DNA from: Clostridia bacterium
GTDB taxonomy: Bacteria; Bacillota; Clostridia; Christensenellales; Aristaeellaceae
Reading direction: 5' to 3'
DNA length: 28,532 bases
NCBI GenBank assembly: GCA_016295665.1
Contig: JAEDKS010000006.1
Location: 1-28,532, forward strand
In this document: positions 7,813-14,743 of the stretch, one piece after another
Position numbering within the stretch: the first letter of the stretch is position 1
How the letters are laid out: every line of letters starts with the position of its first letter
Notes under the pieces: generated by a model
Databases searched by the model: none
The model's input: the letters and a program-made list of their open reading frames with translations, nothing else
Told to the model about the DNA's origin: nothing
Program-made: the position numbers and the translations under genes

Positions 7813-8811
7813 ATGGGTGAGGAACTGTTTCTGATTCTCTTTGCGGTCATCATTGCCATCGTGGTGCTGGCGGTGTTCCTGCGGTTCGTGCCGATCGGCA
7901 TGTGGTTCAAGGCGCTGGTCAGCGGCGTGCACGTGTCCTTCGGCTCCCTGATCGGCATGCGGCTGCGCGGCATCTCGCCCGCCCGGCTGGTCTATCCGCT
8001 CATCAAGGCCACCAAGGCCGGCCTTGACCTGAACATCAGCAAGCTGGAGACCCACTTCCTGGCGGGCGGCAACATCGACCGGGTCATCAACGCCCTGATC
8101 GCCGCGCAGCGCGCCAACATCGAGCTGCCCTTCGAGAAGGCCTGCGCCATCGACCTGGCGGGCCGCGACGTGTTCGAGGCCGTGCAGATGTCCGTCACGC
8201 CCAAGGTCATCGAGACCCCCGTGGTCGCCGCCATCGCCAAGGACGGCATCGAGCTGCGCGCCAAGGCCCGCGTGACCGTGCGCGCCAACATCTCCCGCCT
8301 GGTGGGCGGCGCCGGCGAGGAGACCATCATCGCCCGCGTCGGCGAGGGCATCGTCACCACCGTCGGCTCCTCCGAGAGCCACAAGGCCGTGCTGGAGAAC
8401 CCCGACCTGATCAGCCGCACCGTGCTGAACAAGGGTCTGGACGCCGGCACCGCCTACGAGATTCTGTCCATCGACATCGCGGACGTGGACGTGGGCCGCA
8501 ACATCGGCGCCCAGCTGATGATGGACCAGGCCGAGGCCGACCGCCGCATCGCGCAGGCGAAGGCCGAGGAGCGCCGCGCCATGGCTGTCGCCCACGAGCA
8601 GGAGATGAAGGCCGCCGTGCAGGAGATGCGCGCCAAGGTGGTCGAGGCCGAGGCCCAGGTGCCCCTGGCGATGGCGGATGCCCTGCGCAGCGGCAAGATG
8701 GGCGTCATGGACTACTACCAGATGAAGAACACCATGGCGGACACCGAGATGCGCGAGTCCATCGCCAAGGCGTCCGCGCCCCAGTCCACCACCCCCGAGG
8801 TGAAGAAGTAA
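7813..8811 (+). CDS. floA: Flotillin-like protein FloA
   Basis: The 332-residue scaffold protein of bacterial membrane microdomains has one N-terminal membrane segment (about 5-28, LILFAVIIAIVVLAVFL), a second hydrophobic patch (30-45), an SPFH-like middle region (KARVTVRANISRLVGGAGEETI, ARVGEGIVTTVGSSESHK), and a long charged helical region with EAEADRRIAQAKAEERRAMA near 245-265. The closing segment MGVMDYYQMKNTMADTEMR is typical of FloA. The length is what the family shows. I start at the ATG at 7813, which has AAAAAGGAGG eight bases upstream; a GTG at 7786 would read through that site. It lies 51 bases behind nfeD and is followed by a small anchored protein, the same three-gene order as Bacillus yqeZ-floA-yqfB. 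Confidence 0.96.
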   Translation: MGEELFLILFAVIIAIVVLAVFLRFVPIGMWFKALVSGVHVSFGSLIGMRLRGISPARLVYPLIKATKAGLDLNISKLETHFLAGGNIDRVINALIAAQRANIELPFEKACAIDLAGRDVFEAVQMSVTPKVIETPVVAAIAKDGIELRAKARVTVRANISRLVGGAGEETIIARVGEGIVTTVGSSESHKAVLENPDLISRTVLNKGLDAGTAYEILSIDIADVDVGRNIGAQLMMDQAEADRRIAQAKAEERRAMAVAHEQEMKAAVQEMRAKVVEAEAQVPLAMADALRSGKMGVMDYYQMKNTMADTEMRESIAKASAPQSTTPEVKK

Positions 8812-8852
8812 GCCCGGCGGCTGCCTGATCCTCAGGAAGGAAGTGATGGTTC

Positions 8853-9326
8853 GTGGATGATCTGTTCGCCATCCTCGTGGTGGTCGTCTCCCTGATCGGC
8901 CTGGCTGCCAAGTCGAACAAGAAGAAGAAGGCGAGCGGGCAGACGGCCCGGCAGCCGGCGCGGCCTGCGGCGGTCACCGCTGCGGCCTCCGCCCCGGCCC
9001 CGGCAGAGGCCCCGCCCCCCATGCAGGGGGAGGTACCCCACACCCCCGCGCCCCACGTGCATGAGCTGCAGCCCCAGGTCGCGGTCACGCCCCACACGCC
9101 GGACATCTTCTCCGGCAGCATGAACGCGTCAACCGGCGAGGGCTTCGACCCCTGCCACGAGGAGGAGCTGACGCCCCAGCGCGAGCCCTGCATGGTCGCC
9201 CCGCGTCCCGCCCCGCCCCAGCCCGCCCCCGCGCCCCTTTCCCTGAGCTGGACGGGGGACGAGATGGTGAAGGCGGTCGTGATGCAGGAGATTCTGCGGC
9301 GGCCCTGCGAAAGGCAGCGCAGGTAA
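8853..9326 (+). CDS. Small membrane-anchored protein of the flotillin operon, unknown function
   Basis: The 157-residue protein opens with a membrane segment (about 3-20, DLFAILVVVVSLIGLAAK) followed at once by a lysine cluster (SNKKKKASG), so the rest should be cytoplasmic. The middle (about 30-125) is proline- and alanine-rich and looks disordered. The last 25 residues form a short helix, DEMVKAVVMQEILRRP. That tail resembles a short 'AxxxSEIL..P' motif I have seen at the ends of small anchored proteins, which may be a docking peptide; this is inference. The start is GTG (8853-8855); the nearby ATG at 8846 hits a stop after four codons. AGGAAGGAAG lies about ten bases upstream. It is the last gene before a strong terminator. 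Confidence 0.7.
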   Translation: MDDLFAILVVVVSLIGLAAKSNKKKKASGQTARQPARPAAVTAAASAPAPAEAPPPMQGEVPHTPAPHVHELQPQVAVTPHTPDIFSGSMNASTGEGFDPCHEEELTPQREPCMVAPRPAPPQPAPAPLSLSWTGDEMVKAVVMQEILRRPCERQRR

Positions 9327-9331
9327 CCCCC

Positions 9332-9360
9332 GGCGGAGAGTGTGCGCTCTCCGCCTTTTT
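9332..9360 (+). terminator. Terminator of the nfeD-floA operon
   Basis: Perfect nine-base stem GGCGGAGAG (9332-9340) with CTCTCCGCC (9347-9355), six-base loop, then TTTTT. Confidence 0.9.
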
Positions 9361-9446
9361 CCATGCTGTCCGCGAGGGGAGACAGGAGATTGCCCCCCGG
9401 GCGGCGAAGTAGACAAGAACGAAACTGCCATACGGAGGAGACCCCT

Positions 9447-10205
9447 ATGAACGAAATCCGTGTCATCATCGCCGACGACGAGCCCGGTATGCGCCTCATC
9501 GAGCGCAAGATGATCGAGCGCGTGGAGGGCTTTGTGCTGGTGGGCGAGGCCGAGGACGGCAACGAGCTGCTGCAGCTGGTGGAGGAGCACCGCCCGCAGG
9601 TCGTGTTTCTGGACGTGGAGATGCCCGGCAAGACCGGCGTGGAGTGCGCCCGGCAGATTCAGGACATGGATCCCGGCATCATCCTGATCTTCGCCACGGC
9701 CCACGACCAGTACATGGGCGATGCCTTCGAGGTGTACGCCTTCGACTACCTCATCAAGCCCTTCAGGGTGGACCGGGTGATGCAGACCCTGGAGCGGGCC
9801 CGCGACCGGCTCATCCGCGCCGGCGGTGACGAGCCCCTGCCCGCCCTGCCCCGCGCCGCCGCGCCCCGGGTGGCTGCCGGGCGGCTGATGCTGCGCCACC
9901 GGGAGGGCGTGAGCTTCGTGAGCATGTCGGACATCCTGCTGGTGCAGCGGGAGGAGCGCAGCACCGTCATCTACACCACCGGCGGCGGTCGGTACGTGAC
10001 CAGCGACTCCCTGGGCGAAACGGAGGCCCGGCTCGACCCGCAGGTGTTCTTCCGCTGCCACAAGAGCTACATCATCAACCTGAACCAGATCAGCGCCATC
10101 ACCCCCTACGGGCGCTGGACGTACGTGGTGCGCCTGAACGGCACCGACCACGACGCGCTCATCACCCACGAAAAGTACGAGGAGCTGGAGCGGATGTTCT
10201 CCTGA
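9447..10205 (+). CDS. LytTR-family response regulator (AlgR/LytR type)
   Basis: The 252-residue two-component regulator has a receiver domain (about 3-125) with the acidic pair D10-D11, the phosphate-accepting D56 in VVFLDVEMPG and the lysine in YLIKPF. A linker with many Ala/Pro leads to a LytTR DNA-binding domain (about 150-250), with FVSMSDILLVQREERSTVIYT, FFRCHKSYIINLNQI and the C-terminal strand pair. The ATG at 9447 has GGAGGAG six bases upstream. LytTR regulators usually control surface, fibre or peptide-signal genes together with a sensor kinase. No kinase gene lies beside it, so it is an orphan here and its signal is unknown. No convincing sigma-A promoter was found between the preceding terminator and the start. 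Confidence 0.93.
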   Translation: MNEIRVIIADDEPGMRLIERKMIERVEGFVLVGEAEDGNELLQLVEEHRPQVVFLDVEMPGKTGVECARQIQDMDPGIILIFATAHDQYMGDAFEVYAFDYLIKPFRVDRVMQTLERARDRLIRAGGDEPLPALPRAAAPRVAAGRLMLRHREGVSFVSMSDILLVQREERSTVIYTTGGGRYVTSDSLGETEARLDPQVFFRCHKSYIINLNQISAITPYGRWTYVVRLNGTDHDALITHEKYEELERMFS

Positions 10206-10271
10206 AGGGCCCCCGCGCCCTGCCCCGCGCGGATTTCCCCGGGGATTTCTCCGAAAATGTGCAAAAAGCGC

Positions 10272-10300
10272 TTGTAATTTCGCGCCCGGCATGGTATAAT
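10272..10300 (+). promoter_or_regulatory. Sigma-A promoter of rpmB
   Basis: TTGTAA (10272-10277), a 17-base spacer and a perfect TATAAT (10295-10300). The predicted start near 10307 gives a leader of about 40 bases. Confidence 0.8.
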
Positions 10301-10346
10301 AAGCAGGCTTTGATGTGTGTGTACTCCAACAAGGAGGTGGATTCAC

Positions 10347-10565
10347 ATGGGTAAGTATTGCGAGATCTGCGGAAAGGGCACGCTGAACGGCAACAACGTC
10401 AGCCACTCCAACCGTAAGACCCACACCACCTGGGCGCCCAATGTGCAGAGCGTGCATGTGGTCGTGAACGGTGCAAACAAGCGCATGAACGTGTGCACCC
10501 GTTGCCTGCGCAGCGGCAATGTGCAGCGCTCTCTGCCGAAGATGAAGACGGTCGAGGAGGCCTGA
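10347..10565 (+). CDS. rpmB: 50S ribosomal protein L28
   Basis: The 72-residue ribosomal protein begins MGKYCEICGKGTLNGNNVSHS and continues NRKTHTTWAPNVQSV, the L28 signature. Four cysteines (C5 and C8 near the start, and CTRC about 50-53) make this the zinc-binding form. The ATG at 10347 has AAGGAGGTGG six bases upstream, among the strongest sites in the window, as expected for a ribosomal protein. It stands alone between its own promoter and terminator, which is usual for rpmB in Firmicutes. Confidence 0.98.
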   Translation: MGKYCEICGKGTLNGNNVSHSNRKTHTTWAPNVQSVHVVVNGANKRMNVCTRCLRSGNVQRSLPKMKTVEEA

Positions 10566-10601
10566 GCCCCCTGCCCCTTCACACCTGATCCATAACACAC
10601 T

Positions 10602-10640
10602 TTCCCCCGGCTGTTGTGCGACGGCCGGGGGAATTTCTTT
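10602..10640 (+). terminator. Terminator of rpmB
   Basis: Ten-base stem TTCCCCCGGC (10602-10611) with GCCGGGGGAA (10624-10633), then TTTCTTT. Confidence 0.88.
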
Positions 10641-10677
10641 GTCGCGGGCAGACGATGCCCACCGCCCCGGCGCAGCC

Positions 10678-10707
10678 AAAAGGAGAGCAGGTCATGCCTG
10701 CCCTCCT
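10678..10707 (-). terminator. Probable terminator of xylB
   Basis: An eleven-base stem with one mismatch pairs 10681-10691 with 10697-10707 around a TCATG loop. On the minus strand it is followed by TTTT only, so it may be weak. It lies 27 bases behind the xylB stop. Confidence 0.55.
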
Positions 10708-10733
10708 GTGCTGTCTTTGGGGGATGGAGCCGC

Positions 10734-12257
10734 TTACAGCTGGCCCAGCGCCTTGAAGATGTCCCGGTTGGCGGGGTACAGCTTCCGGAACACCTCGTAC
10801 ACCTTTGCGTACTGCGGCACGTTCTCCGCGATGGGCTGCTGCGCGGGGTTCACGTGGATCATGGCGCGGCAGGCCTCGGGCACGCTGCTGTACAGCCCGG
10901 CGCCCACGCCCGCCAGAATCGCCACGCCCAGCGCGGGGCCCTCGGTGTTGACGGTGGTCGCCACGGGGCAGTTGAACACGTCCGCCAGCATCTGCCGCCA
11001 CAGGGGGCTCTTGCCGCCGCCGCCGCAGGCCAGCATCTGCTCAGGGGCCACGCCCATCTCGTTCAGCACGCCCAGGCAGTCCCGCAGGGAGTAGCTCACG
11101 CCCTCCATCACGGCGCGGAGCAGGTCGCGGCGGGTGTGCATGGCGCTCAGGCCGAAGAACATGCCGCGGCAGTCCGCGTCCAGATGCGGGGTGCGCTCGC
11201 CCATCAGGTACGGGGCGTAGATCAGCTTGTTGGCGCCGATGGGGCTCTGGGCGGCCTCCTTATTCATCAGGTCGTAGGGATCCACGCCCATCTGCTGGGC
11301 GGCCTGCTTCTCCGCGTCGCAGAAGGTGTCGCGGTACCACTTCAGGCTCAGGCCCGCCGCCTGGGTCACGCCCATCACGTGCCACGCGCCCGGCACGGCG
11401 CAGCAGAAGGTGTGCACGCGGCCCTGGGGGTCGATGGCGAGCTTGTCGGTGTGGGCGAACACCACGCCGCTGGTGCCGATGGTGGTGAAGGCCTTGCCGT
11501 CCTCGACCACGCCGGTGCCCACCGCCGCCGCCGCGTTGTCGCCAGCGCCGCCGACCACAAGCGTCTTCGGGGACAGGCCGGTCAGGGCCGCCGCCTGCTC
11601 GGAGATATGCCCGGTGACCTCGCAGCTCTCGTAGACCTTCGCCAGCAGGCTCCTGTCGATGTCCAGGATGCCCAGCAGCTCATCGCTCCAGCAGCGGTTG
11701 GGCACATCCAGCATCTGCATGCCGGAGGCGTCGGACACCTCGGTGGCGTAGTCGCCGGTCAGCACATAGCGCACATAGTCCTTGGGCAGGAGGATGTGGC
11801 GGCACTTGGCATAGATTTCCGGCTCATGGTTGCGCACCCACAGCACCTTGGACAGGGTGAAGCCGGTCAGGGCGGGGTTGGCGGTGATGGCGATCAGCTT
11901 TTCGCGGCCCACCCGGGCGTGAATCTCGTCGCACTCGGCCTGGGTGCGCTGGTCGCACCAGATGATGGAGCGGCGCAGCACCTGCCCCTGCTCATCGAGC
12001 ATCACCAGACCGTGCATCTGACCGGAGATGCCCAGGCTCACCACGTCCTCCCGATCCACGCCGCTCTTTTCCAGCACGGTGCGGATGGTGGTCACAGCGG
12101 CGTTGGCCCAGTCCTGCGGATCCTGCTCCGCCCAGCCGTTCTGCGGCTGGTACATGGGATATTCCACCGTGCAGGAGCAGATGCCGTGGCCCTCCTGATC
12201 GAACAGCACCGTTTTGGTGCCCGACGTGCCCAGGTCTACGCCCAGTACATACTTCAT
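10734..12257 (-). CDS. xylB: Xylulokinase
   Basis: The 507-residue FGGY-family kinase should phosphorylate D-xylulose to xylulose 5-phosphate for the pentose phosphate pathway. Seen motifs are the phosphate loop VDLGTSGTKTVLFD (7-20), the sugar site SGQMHGLVMLD (about 78-88), WCDQRT, the catalytic aspartate in GGAGDNAAAAVG (about 236-247), TTIGTSGVV, and the C-terminal ATP-site GGGGKSPLWRQMLADVFNCPV. The length is normal. The start at 12257 has a modest GAGGT site. No xylose isomerase, transporter or xylR lies in the window, so the gene is solitary and probably works with sugar genes elsewhere. Its promoter contains a perfect palindrome, which suggests repression by a local regulator. Other FGGY kinases are possible, but the overall match is best to XylB. 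Confidence 0.93.
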   Translation of the reverse strand: MKYVLGVDLGTSGTKTVLFDQEGHGICSCTVEYPMYQPQNGWAEQDPQDWANAAVTTIRTVLEKSGVDREDVVSLGISGQMHGLVMLDEQGQVLRRSIIWCDQRTQAECDEIHARVGREKLIAITANPALTGFTLSKVLWVRNHEPEIYAKCRHILLPKDYVRYVLTGDYATEVSDASGMQMLDVPNRCWSDELLGILDIDRSLLAKVYESCEVTGHISEQAAALTGLSPKTLVVGGAGDNAAAAVGTGVVEDGKAFTTIGTSGVVFAHTDKLAIDPQGRVHTFCCAVPGAWHVMGVTQAAGLSLKWYRDTFCDAEKQAAQQMGVDPYDLMNKEAAQSPIGANKLIYAPYLMGERTPHLDADCRGMFFGLSAMHTRRDLLRAVMEGVSYSLRDCLGVLNEMGVAPEQMLACGGGGKSPLWRQMLADVFNCPVATTVNTEGPALGVAILAGVGAGLYSSVPEACRAMIHVNPAQQPIAENVPQYAKVYEVFRKLYPANRDIFKALGQL

Positions 12258-12303
12258 TTCGTTCTACCTCATTTCATCATCAATCACATACCGGAACGGC
12301 CTC

Positions 12304-12320
12304 CACGCGGCTTGCGCGTG
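12304..12320 (-). promoter_or_regulatory. Inverted repeat in the xylB leader
   Basis: CACGCG (12304-12309) pairs with CGCGTG (12315-12320) around a five-base loop. It falls just downstream of the predicted transcription start (about 12326), so it could be a second operator or a small leader hairpin. Confidence 0.4.
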
Positions 12321-12332
12321 TTTCCTCCTCTT

Positions 12333-12361
12333 ATTATAAAGGGTGCACCCTGCGTTGTCAA
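12333..12361 (-). promoter_or_regulatory. Consensus xylB promoter with palindromic operator in the spacer
   Basis: On the minus strand TTGACA (12361-12356), a 17-base spacer and TATAAT (12338-12333) match the sigma-A consensus at every position. The spacer holds the perfect 12-base palindrome AGGGTGCACCCT (12340-12351). A protein bound there would block polymerase, so this is a likely operator. The repressor is unknown. Confidence 0.85.
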
Positions 12362-12483
12362 GGCAAAAACGGGCCCCTCAGGGAGCCACCACCACCACCT
12401 CGCGCCCCAGCGCCTGAACGGCACCCGCTGACGAGGAAATTTTTCCAATCCCGCATTTACCAGTCGCTTTTTCGATGGAAAAA

Positions 12484-12492
12484 TGGTATCAT
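12484..12492 (+). promoter_or_regulatory. Possible extended -10 promoter of the phospholipase-D-like gene
   Basis: TGGTATCAT gives an extended -10 (TATCAT 12487-12492). The -35 position is poor. Just upstream lie two short AT-rich inverted repeats (GGAAA-TT-TTTCC near 12435-12446 and TTTTTC-GAT-GGAAAAA near 12469-12483). Confidence 0.45.
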
Positions 12493-12540
12493 GTTTTATG
12501 CTTTCCCGGAAGCAGAGTAAGAACAAGGAGACGGGAACCC

Positions 12541-13956
12541 ATGAAGCAACCGAAACAACGCCGACACCATCCGATTCGCCGGATCGTGCTGCTTTTGCTG
12601 CTGGTCTATCTGGCCGCCGCGCTGGTGCCCTACGCGCTTGTGCCCATGCTGACCCGGCGCTCCGGCACCGCCCCCGCACCGGAGCTGACCGCCTGCGCCG
12701 GTGAGCGCGCCACCATCCTCCCCACCGGGGACGAGGCGCTGGCGGTGCGCATGAACCTCATCGCCAACGCGCAGCGGGATCTGGTGGTGGGCACCTACAT
12801 CCTCGCCAACGACGACTCGGGGCACACCATCGCCTCGGCGCTGCTGGCTGCCGCGGACAGGGGCGTGAAGGTGCGCATCGTCATCGACGGGCTCATCGGC
12901 GAGATCAACCTGATTTCCACCGACCTGGGCCGCGTGCTGAACGCCCACGAGAACATCGAGCTGCGGAGCTACAACCGGGTCAACCTGCTTCAGCCCTGGA
13001 CGCTGAACGCCTGCTTCCACGAGAAGTACGTCATCGCGGACGGGCAGGTGATGGTGCTGGGCGGGCGCAACCTGTCCAACGAATTCCTGACCCACGCGGA
13101 TCATCCGGCCTACAACTTCGACATGGACATCGTCGTCTGGGCGGAGGAGGGCGCGGTCAACGGCCCCGCCGCCGCGGTGACGTCGTACTTTGACAGCCTG
13201 TGGGACACCTGCGCCGCGCAGCCCTACCCCGAGGAGCCGGGCCGGAGGCAGGACAGCATGGATGCCCTGCGGCAGGCGCTGCAGGCTCGCTATGATGCCT
13301 ACTGCGCCGCCAACCCGGCGCAGCTTCTGCCCGTAGACTGGGCCGCGCAAACCGTGCCCATCGACGGCTACGTCCTGCTCACCAACCCCACGCGCCCCGG
13401 CGCGTCCACCCCGGCGGTGTGGGACGGTCTGGCGGGGCTGATGAGCGCGGCACAGGAGCGGCTGTGGATTATGACCCCCTACCTGGTGCTGAGCCGGCAG
13501 ATGAAGGACGACCTGACCGCGCTGTCCTCCTCCCCGGCGGAGGTGAAGCTGCTGACCAACTCCCGGGCGGGCGGCAACAACATCATCGCCTCGGCGGACA
13601 TGCTGCTGCGCATGAAGGGCCTGCTGGGCATGGGCATGGACCTGTACAGCTTCCAGGGCCCCGCGTCCATGCACACCAAGGCCCTGCTCATCGACCACGA
13701 CCTGAGCGTGTTCGGCTCCTTCAACTTCGACATGCGCAGCGCCTACATCGACACGGAGATGATGCTCGCCGTCCGCAGCGAGCCCCTGAACGCCCTGCTG
13801 GAGGCGCACATGAACGACATGTTCGCCCAGTCCCTGCCCCTGGACGGCAGCGTCCCGGCGGGCAGCACCGTGACGCCCCTGGAAATCGACACAAAGAAGA
13901 ACCTCATCATCACGCTGCTCTCCCCCTTCGTGTCCCTGGTGCACTACCTGCTGTAA
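12541..13956 (+). CDS. Membrane-anchored phospholipase D-like protein (cardiolipin synthase-related)
   Basis: The 471-residue protein starts with a basic stretch and one membrane segment (about 14-37, RRIVLLLLLVYLAAALVPYA). Two PLD catalytic HKD motifs follow: HEKYVIAD (H160, K162, D167) followed by GGRNLSNE, and HTKALLID (H378, K380, D385) followed by GSFNFDMRS. Two complete HKD motifs in one chain form one active site, as in bacterial cardiolipin synthases and related phosphatidyltransferases, but classical cardiolipin synthase has two N-terminal membrane helices and this protein has one. The domain should face outside. I start at the ATG at 12541 behind AAGGAG (ten-base gap); the open frame upstream to 12475 has no such site and includes the promoter. 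It stands alone, ended by a strong terminator. The real substrate is not known. Confidence 0.88.
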   Translation: MKQPKQRRHHPIRRIVLLLLLVYLAAALVPYALVPMLTRRSGTAPAPELTACAGERATILPTGDEALAVRMNLIANAQRDLVVGTYILANDDSGHTIASALLAAADRGVKVRIVIDGLIGEINLISTDLGRVLNAHENIELRSYNRVNLLQPWTLNACFHEKYVIADGQVMVLGGRNLSNEFLTHADHPAYNFDMDIVVWAEEGAVNGPAAAVTSYFDSLWDTCAAQPYPEEPGRRQDSMDALRQALQARYDAYCAANPAQLLPVDWAAQTVPIDGYVLLTNPTRPGASTPAVWDGLAGLMSAAQERLWIMTPYLVLSRQMKDDLTALSSSPAEVKLLTNSRAGGNNIIASADMLLRMKGLLGMGMDLYSFQGPASMHTKALLIDHDLSVFGSFNFDMRSAYIDTEMMLAVRSEPLNALLEAHMNDMFAQSLPLDGSVPAGSTVTPLEIDTKKNLIITLLSPFVSLVHYLL

Positions 13957-13967
13957 CCCCCGCAGGC

Positions 13968-14011
13968 AAGGAACCGCCCACACGCCCCGTGCGCACGGCG
14001 GTTCCTTTTTT
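13968..14011 (+). terminator. Terminator of the phospholipase-D-like gene
   Basis: Eleven-base stem AAGGAACCGCC (13968-13978) with GGCGGTTCCTT (13997-14007), then TTTT. Confidence 0.88.
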
Positions 14012-14025
14012 CGTACCGGACGCGC

Positions 14026-14055
14026 AAAAAACCGCCGATTCCGAAGAACCGGCGG
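14026..14055 (-). terminator. Terminator of the zinc-ribbon gene
   Basis: CCGCCGATTC (14032-14041) pairs with GAACCGGCGG (14046-14055) with one mismatch and a CGAA loop. On the minus strand the stem is followed by TTTTTT (14031-14026). It lies back to back with the plus-strand terminator at 13968-14011. Confidence 0.82.
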
Positions 14056-14120
14056 AGGAAGGACTGTCTTTCAGCCTCCCGGCGCAGCCGTCAGCGTTCG
14101 CTCACGGGCACCGGCGTATC

Positions 14121-14408
14121 TCAGTAGCGGTTGGCGCGCTGAGCGTTGAAGCACTCACGGCAGTACACGGGCTTGTCGCCACGGGGCTGGAAGGGCACCT
14201 CGGTGGGCTGGCCGCAGCCGTCGCAGATCACGGAGTACATCTGACGGGCAGCGCCGCCGTTCTGGGCCGCACGCTTCGCAGCGCGGCAGGCCTGGCAACG
14301 GCTGGGCTTGTTCTGGAAGCCCTTCTCGGCGAAGAAAGCCTGCTCGGAAGCAGAGAACACGAAGCTGTTGCCGCAATCACGGCACACAAGGGTTTCGTCC
14401 TGATACAT
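14121..14408 (-). CDS. Small double zinc-ribbon protein (zf-trcl / CxxC-x17-CxxC type)
   Basis: The 95-residue protein has two four-cysteine zinc sites. The first is CRDCGNSFVFSASEQAFFAE (C9, C12) closed by CQAC (about 38-41), which matches the 'probable zinc-ribbon' zf-trcl family. The second is CDGCGQPTEVPFQPRGDKP closed by CREC. GFQNKPSRC and RGDKPVYCRECF are characteristic of this widespread bacterial family, whose function is not known to me; nucleic-acid binding is often assumed. The ATG at 14408 has GAGGAGGT eight bases upstream. It is a single-gene unit with a leader of about 125 bases and a strong terminator, which suggests high and perhaps regulated expression. Confidence 0.9.
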   Translation of the reverse strand: MYQDETLVCRDCGNSFVFSASEQAFFAEKGFQNKPSRCQACRAAKRAAQNGGAARQMYSVICDGCGQPTEVPFQPRGDKPVYCRECFNAQRANRY

Positions 14409-14484
14409 GGTGGAATTACCTCCTCAATGATGTTACCCATACCAACTGCCATTCAATGCTTCCATGGTTCCCGACGATTGGTCT

Positions 14485-14511
14485 GGTTCGTAACCAAAGG
14501 AGGAGTGAACC
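14485..14511 (-). promoter_or_regulatory. Possible hairpin in the zinc-ribbon gene leader
   Basis: In the transcribed strand GGTTC (14511-14507) can pair with GAACC (14489-14485). The enclosed loop contains CUCCUCC, which is complementary to the gene's own GAGGAGG ribosome binding site. An alternative smaller hairpin TGGTT-ACG-AACCA lies at 14496-14484. This could affect translation, but it is only a pairing possibility. Confidence 0.3.
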
Positions 14512-14539
14512 TTGCATACCTGGCTGGGCTTCATCTGTT

Positions 14540-14548
14540 ATTATAGCA
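14540..14548 (-). promoter_or_regulatory. Extended -10 promoter of the zinc-ribbon gene
   Basis: TGCTATAAT on the minus strand, with a perfect TATAAT (14545-14540) and a TG one base upstream. The -35 position (TGTACT, 14568-14563) is weak. Confidence 0.65.
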
Positions 14549-14671
14549 CGATACCACCCAAAAGTACAGACCCAAATTGAATTTTCTTTCCTTTTCCGCG
14601 CACATTTCTATGCTCTGCCGCCGCACTTTTTTTCAGCAATTCTATCTGTAAGGATTTGTACAATGAAGTCG

Positions 14672-14700
14672 TTCTAAAATCGACGTCCTTTTCCTATAAT
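14672..14700 (+). promoter_or_regulatory. Promoter of the XRE regulator gene
   Basis: TATAAT (14695-14700) with a poor -35, TTCTAA (14672-14677), at 17 bases. An inverted repeat GTCG-N9-CGAC (14668-14684) overlaps the -35, and a GACGTC palindrome adjoins it; either could be an operator for autoregulation. Confidence 0.55.
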
Positions 14701-14743
14701 AATAAGAGAAGCGATAACTTTGTCCTCGGAGGGACTTGCCGTG

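Larger units (their letters stand above)
14409..14743. other. Divergent intergenic region between the zinc-ribbon and XRE genes
   Basis: This stretch is AT-richer than its surroundings. It holds the zinc-ribbon promoter and leader (minus strand, 14409-14548) and the XRE promoter (plus strand, 14672-14700). The 14550-14670 part shows no gene or RNA that I can support. A 73-codon plus-strand frame at 14456-14677 crosses the opposing promoter and leader and lacks a family match, so I do not call it. Confidence 0.6.

Noticed and set aside
14505..14579. Very short plus-strand frames behind an AAAGGAGGAG sequence (GTG at 14505, TTG at 14512)
   Set aside because: The GGAGG is the complement of the CUCCUCC in the opposite leader, the frames have only 13 and 22 codons, and no plus-strand promoter is visible upstream.
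14456..14677. A 73-codon plus-strand frame in the AT-rich intergenic region
   Set aside because: It has no ribosome binding site at its start and no family match. It runs through the promoter and leader of the opposite zinc-ribbon gene.
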